NCBI RefSeq assembly: GCF_029263665.1
Contig: NZ_JAJUFQ010000013.1
Coordinates: forward strand, 1 to 64,000
Origin: Halomonas sp.
GTDB taxonomy: Bacteria > Pseudomonadota > Gammaproteobacteria > Pseudomonadales > Halomonadaceae
Reading direction: 5' to 3'
Length of the DNA stretch: 64,000 nt
Positions 45,414 to 55,627 of this stretch are shown here, piece after piece. Made by a program: the position numbers and the translations under genes. Under the pieces are notes generated by a model. That model made no database searches and was not told the origin of the DNA. It saw nothing but the letters and a program-made list of their open reading frames with translations. The stretch's first letter is position 1. Every line of letters begins with the position of its first letter.

Positions 45414-45701
45414 ATGGAAAACCTGTTCTCCTGGCTTGGGGAAACCCTCGGCCACATGATCCGTTTTGTCGTTGATGCCCTGGGTGCGATGTTCACCGGG
45501 ATCGACGATGCCGCAGCCGGCTTCGCCAATGGGCTGTCCAGCTCCCTGGGCATCTCACCTTCGCTGTTCAGCATGGCATTTCTGGCTCTAGGCATATTCT
45601 TCCTTTATCGCGCCGTTCGTGCCCTGATTCGGGGTGCCGTCATCGCCGCCATTCTCTGGGCACTGTTTGCGCTGGTCGTGCTGGGCACATTGCTCCCCTG
45701 A
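45414..45701 (+). CDS. small two-helix membrane protein, unknown
   Basis: The 95-residue protein (from MENLFSW) has an amphipathic start and two hydrophobic segments near the C-terminus (FSMAFLALGIFFLYRAV and AAILWALFALVVLGTLL). I recognise no family. It lies 83 bases after the antiporter stop on the same strand, so it may be co-expressed. The ribosome site is weak, so the start could be an upstream in-frame codon at 45348. Its terminator is shared with pepN. Confidence 0.6.
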   Translation: MENLFSWLGETLGHMIRFVVDALGAMFTGIDDAAAGFANGLSSSLGISPSLFSMAFLALGIFFLYRAVRALIRGAVIAAILWALFALVVLGTLLP

Positions 45702-45734
45702 TGATCACGCGGAGCCCAGCCCCCCAGCCACAAA

Positions 45735-45766
45735 AACGCCGCCCTGGTGAAAGCCAGGGCGGCGTT
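45735..45766. terminator. bidirectional terminator, small membrane protein / pepN
   Basis: AACGCCGCCCTGG pairs with CCAGGGCGGCGTT (13 bp) around TGAAAG. T-rich flanks exist on both sides, and it lies between convergent genes. Confidence 0.9.
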
Positions 45767-45794
45767 GGTTTATCACCATTGTCCGAAGCGCGGA

Positions 45795-48428
45795 TCAGGC
45801 CAGGGACTTCTCGATGATTTCATACAGGTTCGGCGACAGCTTCTCCTGACGAATGCGCTCGAGTTCTGCCTTCATCAGGTCCTGACGCGCTTCATCAAAA
45901 CGCTGCCAGCGAGTCAATGGCGTGATGATCCGTGCGGCAATTTCCGGATTGAGGCGGTTGAGCTCAATCACGACATCGGCCAGAAGACGATAGCCTTCAC
46001 CATCCAGGCGGTGGAAGTTGACCCGGTTCTGGCCAGCAAAGGCACCGATCAGGGCACGCACCTTGTTGGGGTTCTTCAGTGAGAAGGCCGGATGCTGCAT
46101 CAGGTAACGCACGCGATCGAGTGCATCTGCCTGGGGACGCGTCACCTGCAGAGTGAACCATTGGTCCATGACCAGAGGATCGTGAGCCCACTTGGTGCCA
46201 AAGGCCTTGAGCGCAGGATCGGCAATATCCACCCGAGAGCTGTGCACCAGCAGAGTCAGTGCATGACGTACATCCGTCATGTTGTGGTCGGCATCGAACT
46301 GCTGCTTGGCGGCAATGATAGCCTGCGGATCCTCGATACTCATCAGGTAGGACAACGCCACGTTCTTCAAGGCACGGCGACCTATCTGCGCCGGTGTCGG
46401 TGCGTATTCCCCTGCACTCTGATTTTCCTGATACAACGCCAGGAATTCATCGCGCAGCTCATGAGCCAGGGACTGCTTGACGAAATCACGCGCCGCATGA
46501 ATCGCATCCACATCCACCAGTAACTGCTGCTCAGCGATATAAGCTTCACTGGGTAGCGTCAGCATTTCCGCCAATACGGCCTGGTCGTCGGTATCCTGGG
46601 ACAGCAGTTCACGGAAAGCATCGACCACCCGCTGATCCATGACCTTCTCCACACCATTGCGATGCGCCGCAATAAGGTCATCCAGCGCCAACAATACCAG
46701 TCTCTGACCTGCATCCCATTGGTTGAAGCCATCACTGTCGTTGGCCAGCAGAAAGGCCAGTTCCTCTCGGGAATAGGGGAAGAACAATTTGACCGGTGCA
46801 GAGAAACCGCGCAGCAGGGACGGCACCGGTGCTTCAGCCACATCAGTGAACAGGAACTCTTGCTCCTCCTCACGCAGATGAATGACCGTATCGCTACCCA
46901 GGTCCTGGCCGTCAAGGGTCAGGTTGAGATCGCGACCACTCTTGGTGCCTACCAGCCCCATACGTACAGGAATATGCAACGGCAACTTGTCAGGCTGACC
47001 AGGAGTGGCAGGAGTACGCTGGCGTAATGTCAGGCGATAGGTGGCATTGGCGTAGTCATACTCACCATCGGCATCGATTTCGGGCGTACCCGCCTGGGAA
47101 TACCAGCGCATGAACTGAGACAGATCCAGCCCGGAAACCTCGGCCATGCAGGCGACGAAGTCCTCGATGGTCACCGCCTGGCCATCAAAACGAGCGAAGT
47201 ACAGGTCCGATCCCTTGCGGAAGGTCTCTGCCCCCAACAGGTTCGACAACATGCGTACGACTTCCGCCCCTTTTTCATAGATGGTCAGGGTGTAGAAGTT
47301 ACCGATCTCGATATAGCTGTCCGGTCGCACAGGGTGGGAAGTGGGCCCAGCATCCTCGGCAAACTGCGCTGTACGGAAGAAAGACACTTCCTCGATACGC
47401 TTGACCGGAGCCGAATTGACATCCGCAGAAAAGCTCTGGTCGCGGAAGACCGTAAAGCCCTCCTTGAGCGACAGCTGAAACCAGTCGCGGCAAGTGACAC
47501 GGTTGCCGGACCAGTTATGGAAATACTCATGAGCCACGATCCCTTCAACCCGCTGGAAAGTGGCATCCGTCGCGGTCTGAGGATGCGTCAATACCGCTGC
47601 CGAGTTGAAGATATTGAGGCCCTTGTTTTCCATGGCCCCCATGTTGAAGTCATTGACCGCGACAATCATGAACAGATCAAGATCGTACTCGCGTCCATAG
47701 GCCTCCTCATCCCAGCGCATGGAGCGCTTGAGAGACGCCATGGCATGTTCCGTCTTGTTGAGGTTTTCCTCTTCGACCCAGATCTGCAGGGTGACGTCTC
47801 GCCCACTCATGGTCGTGAAGTGGTCTTCCACCTTCTTCAGATCACCCGCGACCAGGGCAAACAGATAGGAAGGCTTGGGATGCGGATCTTCCCAGGTGGC
47901 GAAATGACGACCATTCGGCAGTTCACCACGTTCCACCGGGTTGCCATTGGACAGCAGTACCGGCTCACTTCCACTGTCACCTATCACGGTTGTCGCGAAG
48001 GTCGCCATTACATCGGGGCGGTCCGGATAGAAGGTGATGCGACGAAAACCTTCAGCCTCACACTGGGTGCAATACATGCTGGCCGACTGGTACAGCCCTT
48101 CCAGAGCCGTATTGTCCTTTGGCGCGATCTCTACCTCGGTATCGAGGATGAAGGATTCCGGAACCTGGAAAACCTTGAGTTCCGTCTCGCTGACCTCATA
48201 CTCGTCCGCTTCCAGGGCCTGGCCATCCATGGCAATGGCCTTGAGTTCCAGGGTCTCCCCATCGAGCACCAGAGGAGCTCCCGCATCAGCCTCTGGGTGA
48301 CGCTGCAGGTGCAGGCGCGCCTTGACTCGCGTTGCCGACGGATCAAGATCAAAGGTCAGCTCAGTATGCTTGACCAGATAGGCCGGGGGCCGATAGTCGC
48401 TCAGGTGAATGGGTTGATGTTCGGACAT
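45795..48428 (-). CDS. pepN: aminopeptidase N
   Basis: The 877-residue M1 metallopeptidase has the exopeptidase motif GAMENKGLNIFN (about 255) and the zinc site HEYFHNWSGNR followed by the second Glu in SLKEGF. It removes N-terminal residues from peptides in the cytoplasm. The start at 48428 (MSEHQPIHLSDYRPP) is preceded by GGAG 8 bases upstream and matches the E. coli-type N-terminus; a longer frame to 48443 lacks one. The length is the usual one. Confidence 0.95.
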   Translation of the reverse strand: MSEHQPIHLSDYRPPAYLVKHTELTFDLDPSATRVKARLHLQRHPEADAGAPLVLDGETLELKAIAMDGQALEADEYEVSETELKVFQVPESFILDTEVEIAPKDNTALEGLYQSASMYCTQCEAEGFRRITFYPDRPDVMATFATTVIGDSGSEPVLLSNGNPVERGELPNGRHFATWEDPHPKPSYLFALVAGDLKKVEDHFTTMSGRDVTLQIWVEEENLNKTEHAMASLKRSMRWDEEAYGREYDLDLFMIVAVNDFNMGAMENKGLNIFNSAAVLTHPQTATDATFQRVEGIVAHEYFHNWSGNRVTCRDWFQLSLKEGFTVFRDQSFSADVNSAPVKRIEEVSFFRTAQFAEDAGPTSHPVRPDSYIEIGNFYTLTIYEKGAEVVRMLSNLLGAETFRKGSDLYFARFDGQAVTIEDFVACMAEVSGLDLSQFMRWYSQAGTPEIDADGEYDYANATYRLTLRQRTPATPGQPDKLPLHIPVRMGLVGTKSGRDLNLTLDGQDLGSDTVIHLREEEQEFLFTDVAEAPVPSLLRGFSAPVKLFFPYSREELAFLLANDSDGFNQWDAGQRLVLLALDDLIAAHRNGVEKVMDQRVVDAFRELLSQDTDDQAVLAEMLTLPSEAYIAEQQLLVDVDAIHAARDFVKQSLAHELRDEFLALYQENQSAGEYAPTPAQIGRRALKNVALSYLMSIEDPQAIIAAKQQFDADHNMTDVRHALTLLVHSSRVDIADPALKAFGTKWAHDPLVMDQWFTLQVTRPQADALDRVRYLMQHPAFSLKNPNKVRALIGAFAGQNRVNFHRLDGEGYRLLADVVIELNRLNPEIAARIITPLTRWQRFDEARQDLMKAELERIRQEKLSPNLYEIIEKSLA

Positions 48429-48607
48429 CTGGGGATGCTCCATGCAAAAGAAGTCGATGGCTTTGTAGATTAACGGAATTGTAAGGTGGCAAAGGCGCCT
48501 GACTCAAAGACGGGCCCGAGTCACCAATACTCGAGCCTGGCACCACCCCCTGTCTCATCATGAAACAGGATCATCATGGGACAGGAGCAACATTAGAGGC
48601 CACCGAT

Positions 48608-49033
48608 TCAGGACGACTGGGAAACCGGCTCCGGGCGCGTGAAGATCCAGATAGCCAGACAGACCAGTCCAATGATCAGTCCCGCCTTCAACCACAGAAT
48701 GGAAACGCTGAAGGCCAGTATGGTGATGGAAATGCCCAGCATGACCATGGCCAGCCATTTGGCATGACGGGGAATGGCCCCGGATTCTTCCCAGGCAACA
48801 ACCGTGGGACCGAAGCGAGGATGTGAGCGAATCCAGTTGGCAAATCGGGGAGAGCCCTTGGACGCAGCCCAGACGGCCACCAGCAGAAAACAGGTACTGG
48901 GCAACAACGGCAGGAAGGCACCCAGCACGCCCAGAGCGAAACTCAGCCAGGCCAGTGTGATGTAAAAAAGGCGTCGGGTGGAGTTAAGCAAGATAAGGCT
49001 CCTGAGGCTGCCAGCAAAGGTGACGCATTCCAT
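48608..49033 (-). CDS. YbaN/DUF454 family inner-membrane protein
   Basis: The 141-residue protein has three to four hydrophobic segments and the family core LGVLGAFLPLLPSTCFLLVA followed by SPRFANWIRSHPRFG. The function of the family is unknown. GAAGAG is a possible ribosome site. It stands alone. The start could be a few residues later. Confidence 0.82.
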   Translation of the reverse strand: MECVTFAGSLRSLILLNSTRRLFYITLAWLSFALGVLGAFLPLLPSTCFLLVAVWAASKGSPRFANWIRSHPRFGPTVVAWEESGAIPRHAKWLAMVMLGISITILAFSVSILWLKAGLIIGLVCLAIWIFTRPEPVSQSS

Positions 49034-49188
49034 TGCTCTTCATTGAAGCCGAACGGCCAGCGCTTGGCCAATCGGCTTCCACTATCAAGGTGCTAGCATC
49101 CAGCTAAATGTTCAAGCCCAGTTTGCCTCAGCACCTCTGACCGCGGAGTCATCTCAGCCCCAAGGCCATCCCCGCTGCCAATGTCATT

Positions 49189-49674
49189 TTAATCACGAAA
49201 GTTATCGAATTGCAGCGCCAGGTCTGGCCCTTCCTCTCCACGCAGCAGGGCCATGACGGCTTGCAGGTCATCACGTTTCTTGCCTGTGACACGGACTTTC
49301 TCGCCTTGGATCTGGGCCTGGACCTTGAGCTTGGAATCCTTGATACGCTTGACGATATCCTTGGCTTCCTTCTGCTCCAGACCCTGCTTGAGATTGACGC
49401 TCTGACGTGCCTTGACACCGGACAATTCAGGGTTCTGTTCATCCATGACTCGTGGGTCGATGCCACGCGCAATCAGCTTGTTACGCAGCACATCCAGCAT
49501 TTGCTTGAGTTGGAAATCCACCTCGGCCGTCAACGCCACCTCTTGCCCGTTCAGCTCGAAGCTGGCGTCCACACCACGGAAATCAAAACGGCCCTGCACT
49601 TCGCGATTGGCCTGATCCACGGCATTCTGTGCTTCGTGGCGATCGAATTCAGAGACGATATCAAATGAGGGCAT
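49189..49674 (-). CDS. yajQ: YajQ family nucleotide-binding protein
   Basis: The 161-residue protein matches YajQ over its whole length ([48 protein letters not shown]). YajQ proteins bind cyclic di-GMP in some species. GGGAG precedes the ATG at a normal distance. It is transcribed alone. Together with the GGDEF protein, it is the second cyclic di-GMP-related protein in the window. Confidence 0.95.
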   Translation of the reverse strand: MPSFDIVSEFDRHEAQNAVDQANREVQGRFDFRGVDASFELNGQEVALTAEVDFQLKQMLDVLRNKLIARGIDPRVMDEQNPELSGVKARQSVNLKQGLEQKEAKDIVKRIKDSKLKVQAQIQGEKVRVTGKKRDDLQAVMALLRGEEGPDLALQFDNFRD

Positions 49675-49741
49675 GTGAGCTCCCAGTGGGCAAAGGAAAG
49701 GGGCATTCTAACAAGATGGTGGCGTTAGGCGAGCCATGCTT

Positions 49742-50221
49742 TCAACATGCAAGAGAAGACTTCGGCTCTTGCGCCACCAAGGCCTTGCGCATTCGCCAGG
49801 CCGCACAGCCATCCTCGTAGTAGTCATCCAGCCAGCTATCCAGGCGAAATCCGAAGCGTCGATACATCCCCAGCGCGATACGGTTATCGGCCCGCACCTC
49901 CAGCGACAGCCATGTACAGCCAAGTGCCTGTCCATCGGCTGCCAGCGCTTCCAGCAGACGCCGTCCCAGGCCACCACCACGCGCCCGGGGAGCGATGCCC
50001 AGGGAATAAAGACGTGCCGTCTTGCTGCCACGCCGCATCAGCAAGGTGCCATAACCGAGGACTCCTGATGCGTCTTCCGCCACCAGGGTATGAGCATTGG
50101 CACGGTTGAGCAGGTGCCATAACTGGCGCCGGGAAAAGCGGTCCCCGGAGAAAACGGTATTTTCCAGCTCGACCAAGGCGGCGAGATCAGCAGGTGTAGC
50201 AGGGCGGACCTGGGCGGACAT
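49742..50221 (-). CDS. GNAT family N-acetyltransferase
   Basis: The 159-residue protein has the acetyl-CoA motif APRARGGGLGRRLLEAL near residue 85 and the IALGMYRRFGFR motif of RimI-like acetyltransferases. The substrate is not known. It is divergent from the RimK-like gene, and such pairs are common in this group. The ATG at 50221 is chosen over an upstream in-frame codon at 50245 because it better fits the fold start; no strong ribosome site is seen for either. Confidence 0.85.
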   Translation of the reverse strand: MSAQVRPATPADLAALVELENTVFSGDRFSRRQLWHLLNRANAHTLVAEDASGVLGYGTLLMRRGSKTARLYSLGIAPRARGGGLGRRLLEALAADGQALGCTWLSLEVRADNRIALGMYRRFGFRLDSWLDDYYEDGCAAWRMRKALVAQEPKSSLAC

Positions 50222-50461
50222 GACAGCGATCATCCACAATAACAAGGCAACGAAGCATCAGAACAGGGAACAACGGCAGACATGAGGCCGCTGAGTGCTG
50301 AATTCTACCTTTGTCAGCACCTGCTCAGCATGAATTTATTTCAAACGGGAAGTGGCTTGTTTTCCACCAGACTCAAGCGCATTCTTGCGCCACGCTGACA
50401 TCAGTCCCCTTTCTGCCTCACTGTGAGTTTCTTTCCCTATCTTCTTGAGGATCACGCCGCC

Positions 50462-51940
50462 ATGTGTGCTCTGAGAATCGTCGTCGATCGCAGCGACGAC
50501 TGGCGTCCCTATTACCCGACCGATGACCTGATTGAGGCCGACACTTTTCTGGCTCAGATCGAGCACACGCCCAAACGCATCATCAACCTGTGCACCAACC
50601 TGGATTATCTAGGTCGTGGCTACTATGTGTCATTGCTTGCCCAGGCACGAGGTTCTCGAGTATTACCCAGCGTCGATACCCTGAACACCTTGCGCAGGAA
50701 GTCCACCACCGCCATGCAGCTTGAAGGCCTGACCCCAGCCCTTGAGGAACTGAACGACCTGCTGCGCGATGAATACATGGACAGCATGACCATCGAGGTG
50801 ATGTTCGGCGAATGCCACGACCCACGCCTTTCCAGGTTCTCGCGGCGCCTGTTCGAGCGTTTGCCCTGCCCTCTGCTGGAAGCCCGGTTAGAACGCAGGA
50901 TTACCGGTTGGCGCCTGCTTCGGGTGCGTCCGCTATCGCTCAAGAGCTTGAACGTGGACAGCCAGGAGCTGTTCTCTCGTGCCCTCAACCGTTATTCCCG
51001 TGACATCTGGCGTACACCACGCTCCAAGCGTCGCTATCGTTTCGATCTGGCCATGCTGGTCAATCCCGAAGAGCGCCTGCCGCCCAGTAACAAAGGTGCT
51101 CTCAAGGCATTCATCCGGGCAGGTCGACGCTGTGGCATTGATGTGGCCTTGATCACGCATCGTGATGCCGGCCGGCTGGCCGAATTCGATGGCCTGTTCC
51201 TGCGTGAGACCACGGCGCTGGATCACCATACCTGGCGCCTGGCCCGGCGCGCCGAGCATGAAGGCCTGTGCGTCATCGATGCACCACAGGATATTCTACG
51301 CTGCACTAACAAGGTATATCTTCACGAACTGCTGCGTACAAAGGGAGTACCAACCCCCCAGGCTCAACTGCTGCAACGCAGTTCAACCGTGCGCCTGAAG
51401 CATCAGGCCCAGGCCATGGATTACCCCCTGGTGCTCAAGGTTCCAGATGGCTCCTTCTCTCGTGGAATCGTCAAGGTCTCATCGCCCGATGAGCTGGTGC
51501 GCGAAGCCCAACGACTGTTTGCCAGTTCAGATCTGCTCCTGCTGCAGGAATGGTTGCCGACAGAATTCGACTGGCGAATTGGTGTACTGAACGGCACCCC
51601 ACTCTTCGCCAGCCGCTATTTCATGGCACGGGGTCATTGGCAGATCTATGATCACTCCGGCAAAAGCGTCAAAAGCGGTGGCTTCACTACCCATGCCATC
51701 GAAGACGTACCGAAGGCTGTGATAAAGACGGCGCTCAAGGCCACCCGGCTGATTGGCAATGGACTGTATGGTGTTGACCTGAAACAGATCGGTGATCGCG
51801 TGGTGGTCATCGAGATCAACGACAACCCGAATATCGATGCTGGCATCGAAGATGCTGTGCTGGGCAGGAAACTCTACGAAAACATCATGGCAGTATTCCT
51901 CCAGCGCATGGAAAACCGTGGCCGAGGGCGTGCGGGCTGA
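50462..51940 (+). CDS. RimK family ATP-grasp ligase
   Basis: The 492-residue protein has an N-terminal RimK-associated domain (about 1-150) and a C-terminal ATP-grasp ligase (HELLRTKGVPTPQAQ; YPLVLKVPDGSFSRGIVKV; LLLQEWLPTEFDWRIGVL; VVVIEINDNPNIDAG with the metal ligands). RimK-like proteins add amino acids such as glutamate to peptides or proteins; the target here is unknown. The start ATG at 50462 gives the conserved N-terminus; an earlier GTG at 50423 lacks a ribosome site. cobO follows about 80 bases later. Confidence 0.85.
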   Translation: MCALRIVVDRSDDWRPYYPTDDLIEADTFLAQIEHTPKRIINLCTNLDYLGRGYYVSLLAQARGSRVLPSVDTLNTLRRKSTTAMQLEGLTPALEELNDLLRDEYMDSMTIEVMFGECHDPRLSRFSRRLFERLPCPLLEARLERRITGWRLLRVRPLSLKSLNVDSQELFSRALNRYSRDIWRTPRSKRRYRFDLAMLVNPEERLPPSNKGALKAFIRAGRRCGIDVALITHRDAGRLAEFDGLFLRETTALDHHTWRLARRAEHEGLCVIDAPQDILRCTNKVYLHELLRTKGVPTPQAQLLQRSSTVRLKHQAQAMDYPLVLKVPDGSFSRGIVKVSSPDELVREAQRLFASSDLLLLQEWLPTEFDWRIGVLNGTPLFASRYFMARGHWQIYDHSGKSVKSGGFTTHAIEDVPKAVIKTALKATRLIGNGLYGVDLKQIGDRVVVIEINDNPNIDAGIEDAVLGRKLYENIMAVFLQRMENRGRGRAG

Positions 51941-52019
51941 CGAAGCTGAAGCATTCCGCTACCCTGCCAGTGCCCCTGAGCACTCATTCCACCATACTCG
52001 GATATCCATGAGGCCCCTG

Positions 52020-52619
52020 ATGACGGATCGTGACACTCGCCACAAGAATGCCATGCAGAAGCTCAAGCAGCATGTCGATGACAAAGTCGCAGCGGCCACC
52101 GAGGAACGAGGCCTGCTGATGGTCTTCACCGGCAATGGCAAGGGCAAGACCACCGCTGCCTGGGGCACAGTGACTCGCGCCCTGGGCTACGGCTATCGCG
52201 TCGGCGTGGTGCAGTTCATCAAGGGCTTGTGGGAATGTGGCGAACGCGAACGCCTTGTCGAAGACCCCAATCTCGATGTGGCCATCATGGCGACCGGCTT
52301 TACCTGGGATACCCAGAACCGGGAAAGCGACACAGCCGCCTGCCTGGAAGTCTGGCGCGAGGCAGAACGCATGTTGGCGGATCCTGAGGTTTATCTGGTC
52401 GTGCTTGATGAGCTTACCTACATGCTCAAGTTTGGTTATCTGGATATCGCCACGGTCACGGCCGCACTGGAAAACCGACCCAGCGAACAGACAGTGATCA
52501 TCACCGGACGCAACGCCCATCGCGGCCTGTTGGAAATGGCGGACACCATTACCGAGATGCAGGAAGTTCGCCATGCCTTCAACGACGGCCTGAAAGCCCG
52601 GCGAGGCATCGACTACTGA
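52020..52619 (+). CDS. cobO: cob(I)yrinic acid a,c-diamide adenosyltransferase
   Basis: The 199-residue protein is of the CobO/BtuR type. It has the P-loop FTGNGKGKTTAAWG near residue 40, and VQFIKGLWECGER, DELTYMLKFGYLD and TGRNAHRGLLEMAD. It adds the adenosyl group to the cobalt of corrinoids. It is not next to other cobalamin genes here. The ATG at 52020 has GAGG upstream; a second ATG at 52008 is possible. Confidence 0.93.
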   Translation: MTDRDTRHKNAMQKLKQHVDDKVAAATEERGLLMVFTGNGKGKTTAAWGTVTRALGYGYRVGVVQFIKGLWECGERERLVEDPNLDVAIMATGFTWDTQNRESDTAACLEVWREAERMLADPEVYLVVLDELTYMLKFGYLDIATVTAALENRPSEQTVIITGRNAHRGLLEMADTITEMQEVRHAFNDGLKARRGIDY

Positions 52620-52839
52620 ACGGTCATCCTGAAGACCCGCTTCATGCGTTCGAAGAACGCCTCCGCTTCACCACTGTTGCACGGATGACGAGGCTCACCA
52701 GCGATCACGTCCGGTGATGCCCGAAGCCTATCCTCATTGGGGTATATCAAACGCTTCAAATGTCCTTCTATGGTCAACCAGTAGCCAAGCACTGGCTACT
52801 GAAGCACCACCGCCACTTCTTCATTCCAGTGGAAGGACA

Positions 52840-54825
52840 ATGACAATGACAGCGACAACCACACCATCTTTCCGAGTACGATCGTTCCGGTTGCTCCCCT
52901 TTCAGACACCAACTTCATCCAGAATACTCTCCGCCCGTTCCATGTCTTGCCATGCTCTGACCCTGGGCATGTTGAGCGCATTGAGCCTGCACCCTGGCAC
53001 CACCTTGGCTGCCGATCAGCCTGCCGACACGGTCATGCAGGATGGCGTCATCCATACTGTCGATGCCGAAGACTCCACGGCCCAGGCACTGGCGGTCCGC
53101 GATGGTGTCATCGTTTATGTTGGTGATGATACCGGTGCCGAAGATTTCATCGGTCCGAACACTCGCGTCATCGACCTGGATGGGAAGATGGTCATGCCTG
53201 GCCTGCAGGATGCCCACATCCACGGCATCAGTGCCGAGCGTCCGCAATGTGACCTCGATTACCAGCCATTCAGCGTCGAGGACTTCAAGTCACACCTCAA
53301 AGATTGTCTTGGCAACCCTGAATATGGCAGCAACAATGATGACTGGCTGACGGTTCAGCACTGGTACGTGCAATTCCTGACACCCCAGGGTACTCAGGTA
53401 TCAAAGGCTCTGCTTGATGAACTGGACAGCGAGCGCCCGATCATCATTTATGATGTCTGGGGCCATTCGGCACTGGCCAACTCCCGAGCCCTTGCATTAG
53501 CCGGTATCGATGTCGACACACCCAACCCGAGCGATGGCGTCATTGGACGCAACGATGATGGTACCCCCGACGGCTGGCTTTACGATGGTGCCCAGTTCCT
53601 GGTCGACGAAGCCATACCCGAACAGCCACCAATCGATCCACTGGAATCTGCTCGTCAGGGCATGCAGGCATTGATCGCGGAGGGCGTGACCAGCTTCCAG
53701 GCCCAGAGCATGGATCGTGAAACGGTTGCCACCTTCGCCGAGCTGCGCGACCGCCATGAATTGCCGGCCCGTGCTCACTTTCTCATTGACTCAGGTGCCA
53801 AGAGCGGTGACGAACTCAACGCCTTCATCGCCGAGCTCGATGACATGCGCGCTACCTATGAACGCACGCAGCAGTTACCTCGACAGGTCTATGCCTGGCG
53901 CTCGCAAGACCAGCAAGGCCCTCGCCTGGTCGCCGAACCTGGGCTATCCATCGATGGCGTAGGAGAAATCATGGCCGACGGCATTCTCCAAGCACCCACC
54001 CAGACAGCGGCACTGCTTGAGCCTTACCTCGTCAATACCGGCAATACTAAGTCGCCTCACTGGGAGCCTGGTGACAAGCGCGGCGAAGCCTATATCGATG
54101 CCGAAACATTAGGCACCATGGCAGCCCGCCTCGCTGAAAGCGGCTATCAGACTCAGATTCACGCCATCGGTGATCGTGCCGTGCGCAATGCTTTGAATGC
54201 CTTCGCTGCCTTGCGAGGCAATGATGGCACCGACGACGAGTCCGCAGGCTATGACCAGGCTGGCGATTCCCGCCCACTGATGTCTCATGCCGAACTGGTC
54301 GACAGCACCGACCACGGGCGCTTCGCCAGCCTCGGCGTGGTCCCGGTGATGTCCTACCAATGGGCCAAGCCAGCGCCGGACTCCACCGATGCGGTGAAGC
54401 CTTATCTCGGTACCGAGCGCTGGGCTGGCTATGAGCCAGAAGGCCAGCTTCAGGCGGCAGGTGCCAAGATTGCCTATGGCAGCGACTATCCGGTGGATCC
54501 GCTTGACCACTGGTTCGCCATCGAAGCAGCGGTATTGCGCGAAGCCGATTGGGGACCGGAATTCCCCCGCTATGCAGGAGATGTCAACGCAGAACAGCAA
54601 GCCCTGTCACTGAAAGATGCATTGCGCGGGATTACGCTCAATGCCGCCTATGCCATGCACCAGGACGATGTCACGGGCTCCCTCGAAGAAGGCAAGCTCG
54701 CCGACTTGCTGATCCTGGACCGTAACCTGTTCGAGATTCCCCCCGAGGATATCTCCGATACCCAAGTCCTGGTGACCATGGTCGGAGGGAAAGTCGTTCA
54801 TCAGGCAGATGACAGCAAACACTGA
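52840..54825 (+). CDS. secreted amidohydrolase, YtcJ-like
   Basis: The 661-residue protein has a long n-region, a signal peptide (LGMLSALSLHPGTTLAA) and an amidohydrolase fold. It has the metal motif DAHIHG (about 130) and IHAIGDRAVRNALNAF, and a conserved GSDYPVDPLDHWFA near the C-terminus. It belongs to the metal-dependent hydrolase group typified by YtcJ. The substrate is unknown and it should be exported. GGAAGGA precedes the ATG. The upstream 220-base gap holds no gene. The copB gene converges from 24 bases away. Confidence 0.86.
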   Translation: MTMTATTTPSFRVRSFRLLPFQTPTSSRILSARSMSCHALTLGMLSALSLHPGTTLAADQPADTVMQDGVIHTVDAEDSTAQALAVRDGVIVYVGDDTGAEDFIGPNTRVIDLDGKMVMPGLQDAHIHGISAERPQCDLDYQPFSVEDFKSHLKDCLGNPEYGSNNDDWLTVQHWYVQFLTPQGTQVSKALLDELDSERPIIIYDVWGHSALANSRALALAGIDVDTPNPSDGVIGRNDDGTPDGWLYDGAQFLVDEAIPEQPPIDPLESARQGMQALIAEGVTSFQAQSMDRETVATFAELRDRHELPARAHFLIDSGAKSGDELNAFIAELDDMRATYERTQQLPRQVYAWRSQDQQGPRLVAEPGLSIDGVGEIMADGILQAPTQTAALLEPYLVNTGNTKSPHWEPGDKRGEAYIDAETLGTMAARLAESGYQTQIHAIGDRAVRNALNAFAALRGNDGTDDESAGYDQAGDSRPLMSHAELVDSTDHGRFASLGVVPVMSYQWAKPAPDSTDAVKPYLGTERWAGYEPEGQLQAAGAKIAYGSDYPVDPLDHWFAIEAAVLREADWGPEFPRYAGDVNAEQQALSLKDALRGITLNAAYAMHQDDVTGSLEEGKLADLLILDRNLFEIPPEDISDTQVLVTMVGGKVVHQADDSKH

Positions 54826-54849
54826 GTCACAGCGTCAGGCGGTGCTTCC

Positions 54850-55617
54850 TCAGAACATCAGCCTGACGCCTGCCACCACCCCGGTATCCTCAGTCGGCTC
54901 GCCATGAGCCCGGCTGTGGTCAGCGGTATCGCCATACTGCTTTTCCCAGTAGCCGCCGACATAGGGCACGAAGCGACGGCTGACTTCATAGCCGAGCCGC
55001 ATGCCGACGCGCAGCGAGTTCATCCCTTCAAAGATCTCGAATTCCTTGGTTTCGCTGCCAGCCAGCAGGATTTCGGTACGTGGCTGCAGCGTCAGCCGTT
55101 GAGTCAGGCGCAGATCGTATTCGCCTTCCAGCGTAGCCCAGGCATCGCCATCCTCACTGACTCTCAAGGCCACGTCTGTCTCAATACCATAGGGCATGGT
55201 ACCCATCAGCCCGAATACCCCGTAGGTGCGCTTGGCGTAGTCATTAGAGAACACCCCGCCCTGATGCCCCAGGCCCACCTGCGCTTCCCAGAAGTCTGCA
55301 ACCAGCCGACTGTAGAGCAGCTCCAGGGACTCAAACTCAGCATCCTGATCGTCGCCCTGGACGTTGCGGCCTTCCGACTTCAGATACAGCCGGTTGATAT
55401 CACCGCCATACCAGCCCTCGAACTCCCACACCAACGCCTCCGGGCCCTTGTCGGGTATGACGTATTCCAGGCGGTCGAAACTTGCCACTCCCATGGCATG
55501 TTCTTCCATCGGCGAGGGCCAGTCTTGCGGTACGTCGTAACCATCCTCGGCATGGACAACGGACATAGGCACCCACAGCAGAACGCCCGAAACGATGACT
55601 CTCTTGGTACTCTTCAT
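54850..55617 (-). CDS. copB: outer-membrane copper resistance protein CopB
   Basis: The 255-residue protein has a signal peptide (VSGVLLWVPMSVVHAEDG) and the CopB/PcoB beta-barrel domain (SEGRNVQGDDQDAEFESLEL; RLTQRLTLQPRTEILLAGS; YVGGYWEKQYGDTADHSRA). It lies 10 bases after copA, with GAGGGGG before its ATG, so the two are one operon. It is thought to bind or export copper at the outer membrane. It has no Met-rich N-terminal repeat, which some relatives carry. A longer in-frame start at 55710 overlaps copA and lacks a signal peptide. Confidence 0.93.
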   Translation of the reverse strand: MKSTKRVIVSGVLLWVPMSVVHAEDGYDVPQDWPSPMEEHAMGVASFDRLEYVIPDKGPEALVWEFEGWYGGDINRLYLKSEGRNVQGDDQDAEFESLELLYSRLVADFWEAQVGLGHQGGVFSNDYAKRTYGVFGLMGTMPYGIETDVALRVSEDGDAWATLEGEYDLRLTQRLTLQPRTEILLAGSETKEFEIFEGMNSLRVGMRLGYEVSRRFVPYVGGYWEKQYGDTADHSRAHGEPTEDTGVVAGVRLMF

Positions 55618-55627
55618 GGCGTCCCCC

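Noticed and set aside
52640..52660. GCGTTC-GAA-GAACGC hairpin after cobO
   Set aside because: Six pairs only, no T tract, so too weak to list as a terminator.
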